The translations under genes were made by a program, and so were the position numbers. This document shows positions 14,928 to 15,185 of a stretch of DNA of 15,185 nucleotides, piece after piece (position 1 is the first letter of the stretch; every line of letters begins with the position of its first letter). The stretch covers positions 1 through 15,185 of the forward strand of contig DAOUMU010000361.1 in the NCBI GenBank assembly GCA_034409055.1, written 5' to 3'. This DNA comes from DAOUMU01 sp034409055 (GTDB lineage Bacteria; Chloroflexota; Anaerolineae; 4572-78; J111). Below the pieces are notes generated by a model. The model was not told the DNA's origin and searched no databases. It saw only the letters and a list, made by a program, of their open reading frames with translations.

Positions 14928-14951
14928 GGCCGGGCATGGGGATGCCCGGCC
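14928..14951. repeat. Perfect 10-bp stem palindrome
   Basis: GGCCGGGCAT and ATGCCCGGCC are separated by GGGG, in the gap between trmI and the partial gene at the right edge. It has the same design (10-bp stem, 4-nt loop) as the third hairpin of the tkt-rpiA element, with a different stem sequence. No T-run directly follows it on the minus strand, where the partial gene would end, so a terminator role is doubtful. Confidence 0.6.
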
Positions 14952-15009
14952 TACCCCAATCAATTTTTTAACCTTCATTAGAGAGGGCATCCCTATGTCC
15001 GACCCCGCA

Positions 15010-15185
15010 TTAAGATGCCCAATTTTCCAGACGGAGATCAGGAATACGTCTGTCCAGTGGGCTGGGTAGGAGGCCAGTCACGGTCAAAACACCCGCTGCA
15101 GGTGTCTCGACGGGTCGCTCACGGCGGACCAAATCGCCCACTTCTTGACGGATGGCCTGGCGCAAAGCCACTTTGAAGGCTTCAT
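15010..15185 (-). CDS. C-terminal end of an unidentified protein (partial)
   Basis: An open frame enters from the right edge and ends with TAA at 15010-15012, giving 57 residues that start EAFKVALRQAIRQEVGDLV and end PDLRLENWAS. The first 20 residues look like an amphipathic helix; the rest is proline-rich and loop-like. Codon use and composition fit a real gene end, and the direction agrees with trmI downstream. I do not recognise the family. The start and most of the protein are outside the window. Confidence 0.5.
   Translation of the reverse strand, partial: EAFKVALRQAIRQEVGDLVRRERPVETPAAGVLTVTGLLPSPLDRRIPDLRLENWAS

Noticed and set aside
14928..14951. Rho-independent terminator of the gene entering from the right edge.
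   Set aside because: The stem is strong, but no T-run directly follows it on the minus strand; the TTTTTT on the plus strand is too far from the stem.

Overview
The window is a bacterial chromosomal segment of moderate GC. It most resembles a Chloroflexota (Anaerolineae-type) genome. That is an inference from three things: the secreted protein ends in a short LYLPLI-type tail that I associate with this phylum, the intergenic gaps are full of tandem heptamers and tight palindromes, and the housekeeping proteins look Chloroflexota-like. Nothing in the window is decisive for taxonomy.

Layout. Positions 1-1586 (minus strand) hold a HEAT-like protein gene overlapping by 16 nt a gene for a very cysteine-rich protein. 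That protein has a Tesmin/TSO1-type CXC motif, and its stop codon lies on the edge of a 149-bp miniature inverted-repeat element. A possible 40-codon ORF lies upstream. Positions 1587-1806 hold heptamer repeats and hairpins. Positions 1807-8507 (minus strand) form a likely operon: a small BrxF-like P-loop ATPase, then a 1225-residue BrxC/PglY-like (DUF6079-type) ATPase, then, after only 2 nt, a secreted glycoside-hydrolase-like protein. BrxF followed by BrxC is the gene order that opens BREX type 3 phage-defence islands, but no PglX, PglZ, BrxH or BrxA gene is present here. A plausible sigma70-type promoter drives the operon, and a two-unit palindromic REP-like element sits between it and brxF.

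Positions 8508-9114 are a 600-bp non-coding stretch with that element, the promoter, a second 150-bp copy of the miniature element, and a TATAAT promoter for the next gene. Positions 9115-10950 (plus strand) encode an SRPBCC-DUF5939-class III adenylate cyclase with all catalytic residues. It converges on a minus-strand central-metabolism block: tRNA m1A58 methyltransferase (trmI), transketolase (tkt) and ribose-5-phosphate isomerase A (rpiA). The last two work together in the non-oxidative pentose phosphate pathway, and a branched palindromic element lies between them. The right edge cuts the C-terminal end of an unidentified minus-strand gene.

The most interesting signals are the orphan BrxF-BrxC pair coupled to a secreted hydrolase-like gene, the CXC-domain protein with the mobile element at its 3' end, and three unrelated sets of 7-bp tandem repeats, one of which forms the ribosome-binding site and start codon of rpiA.
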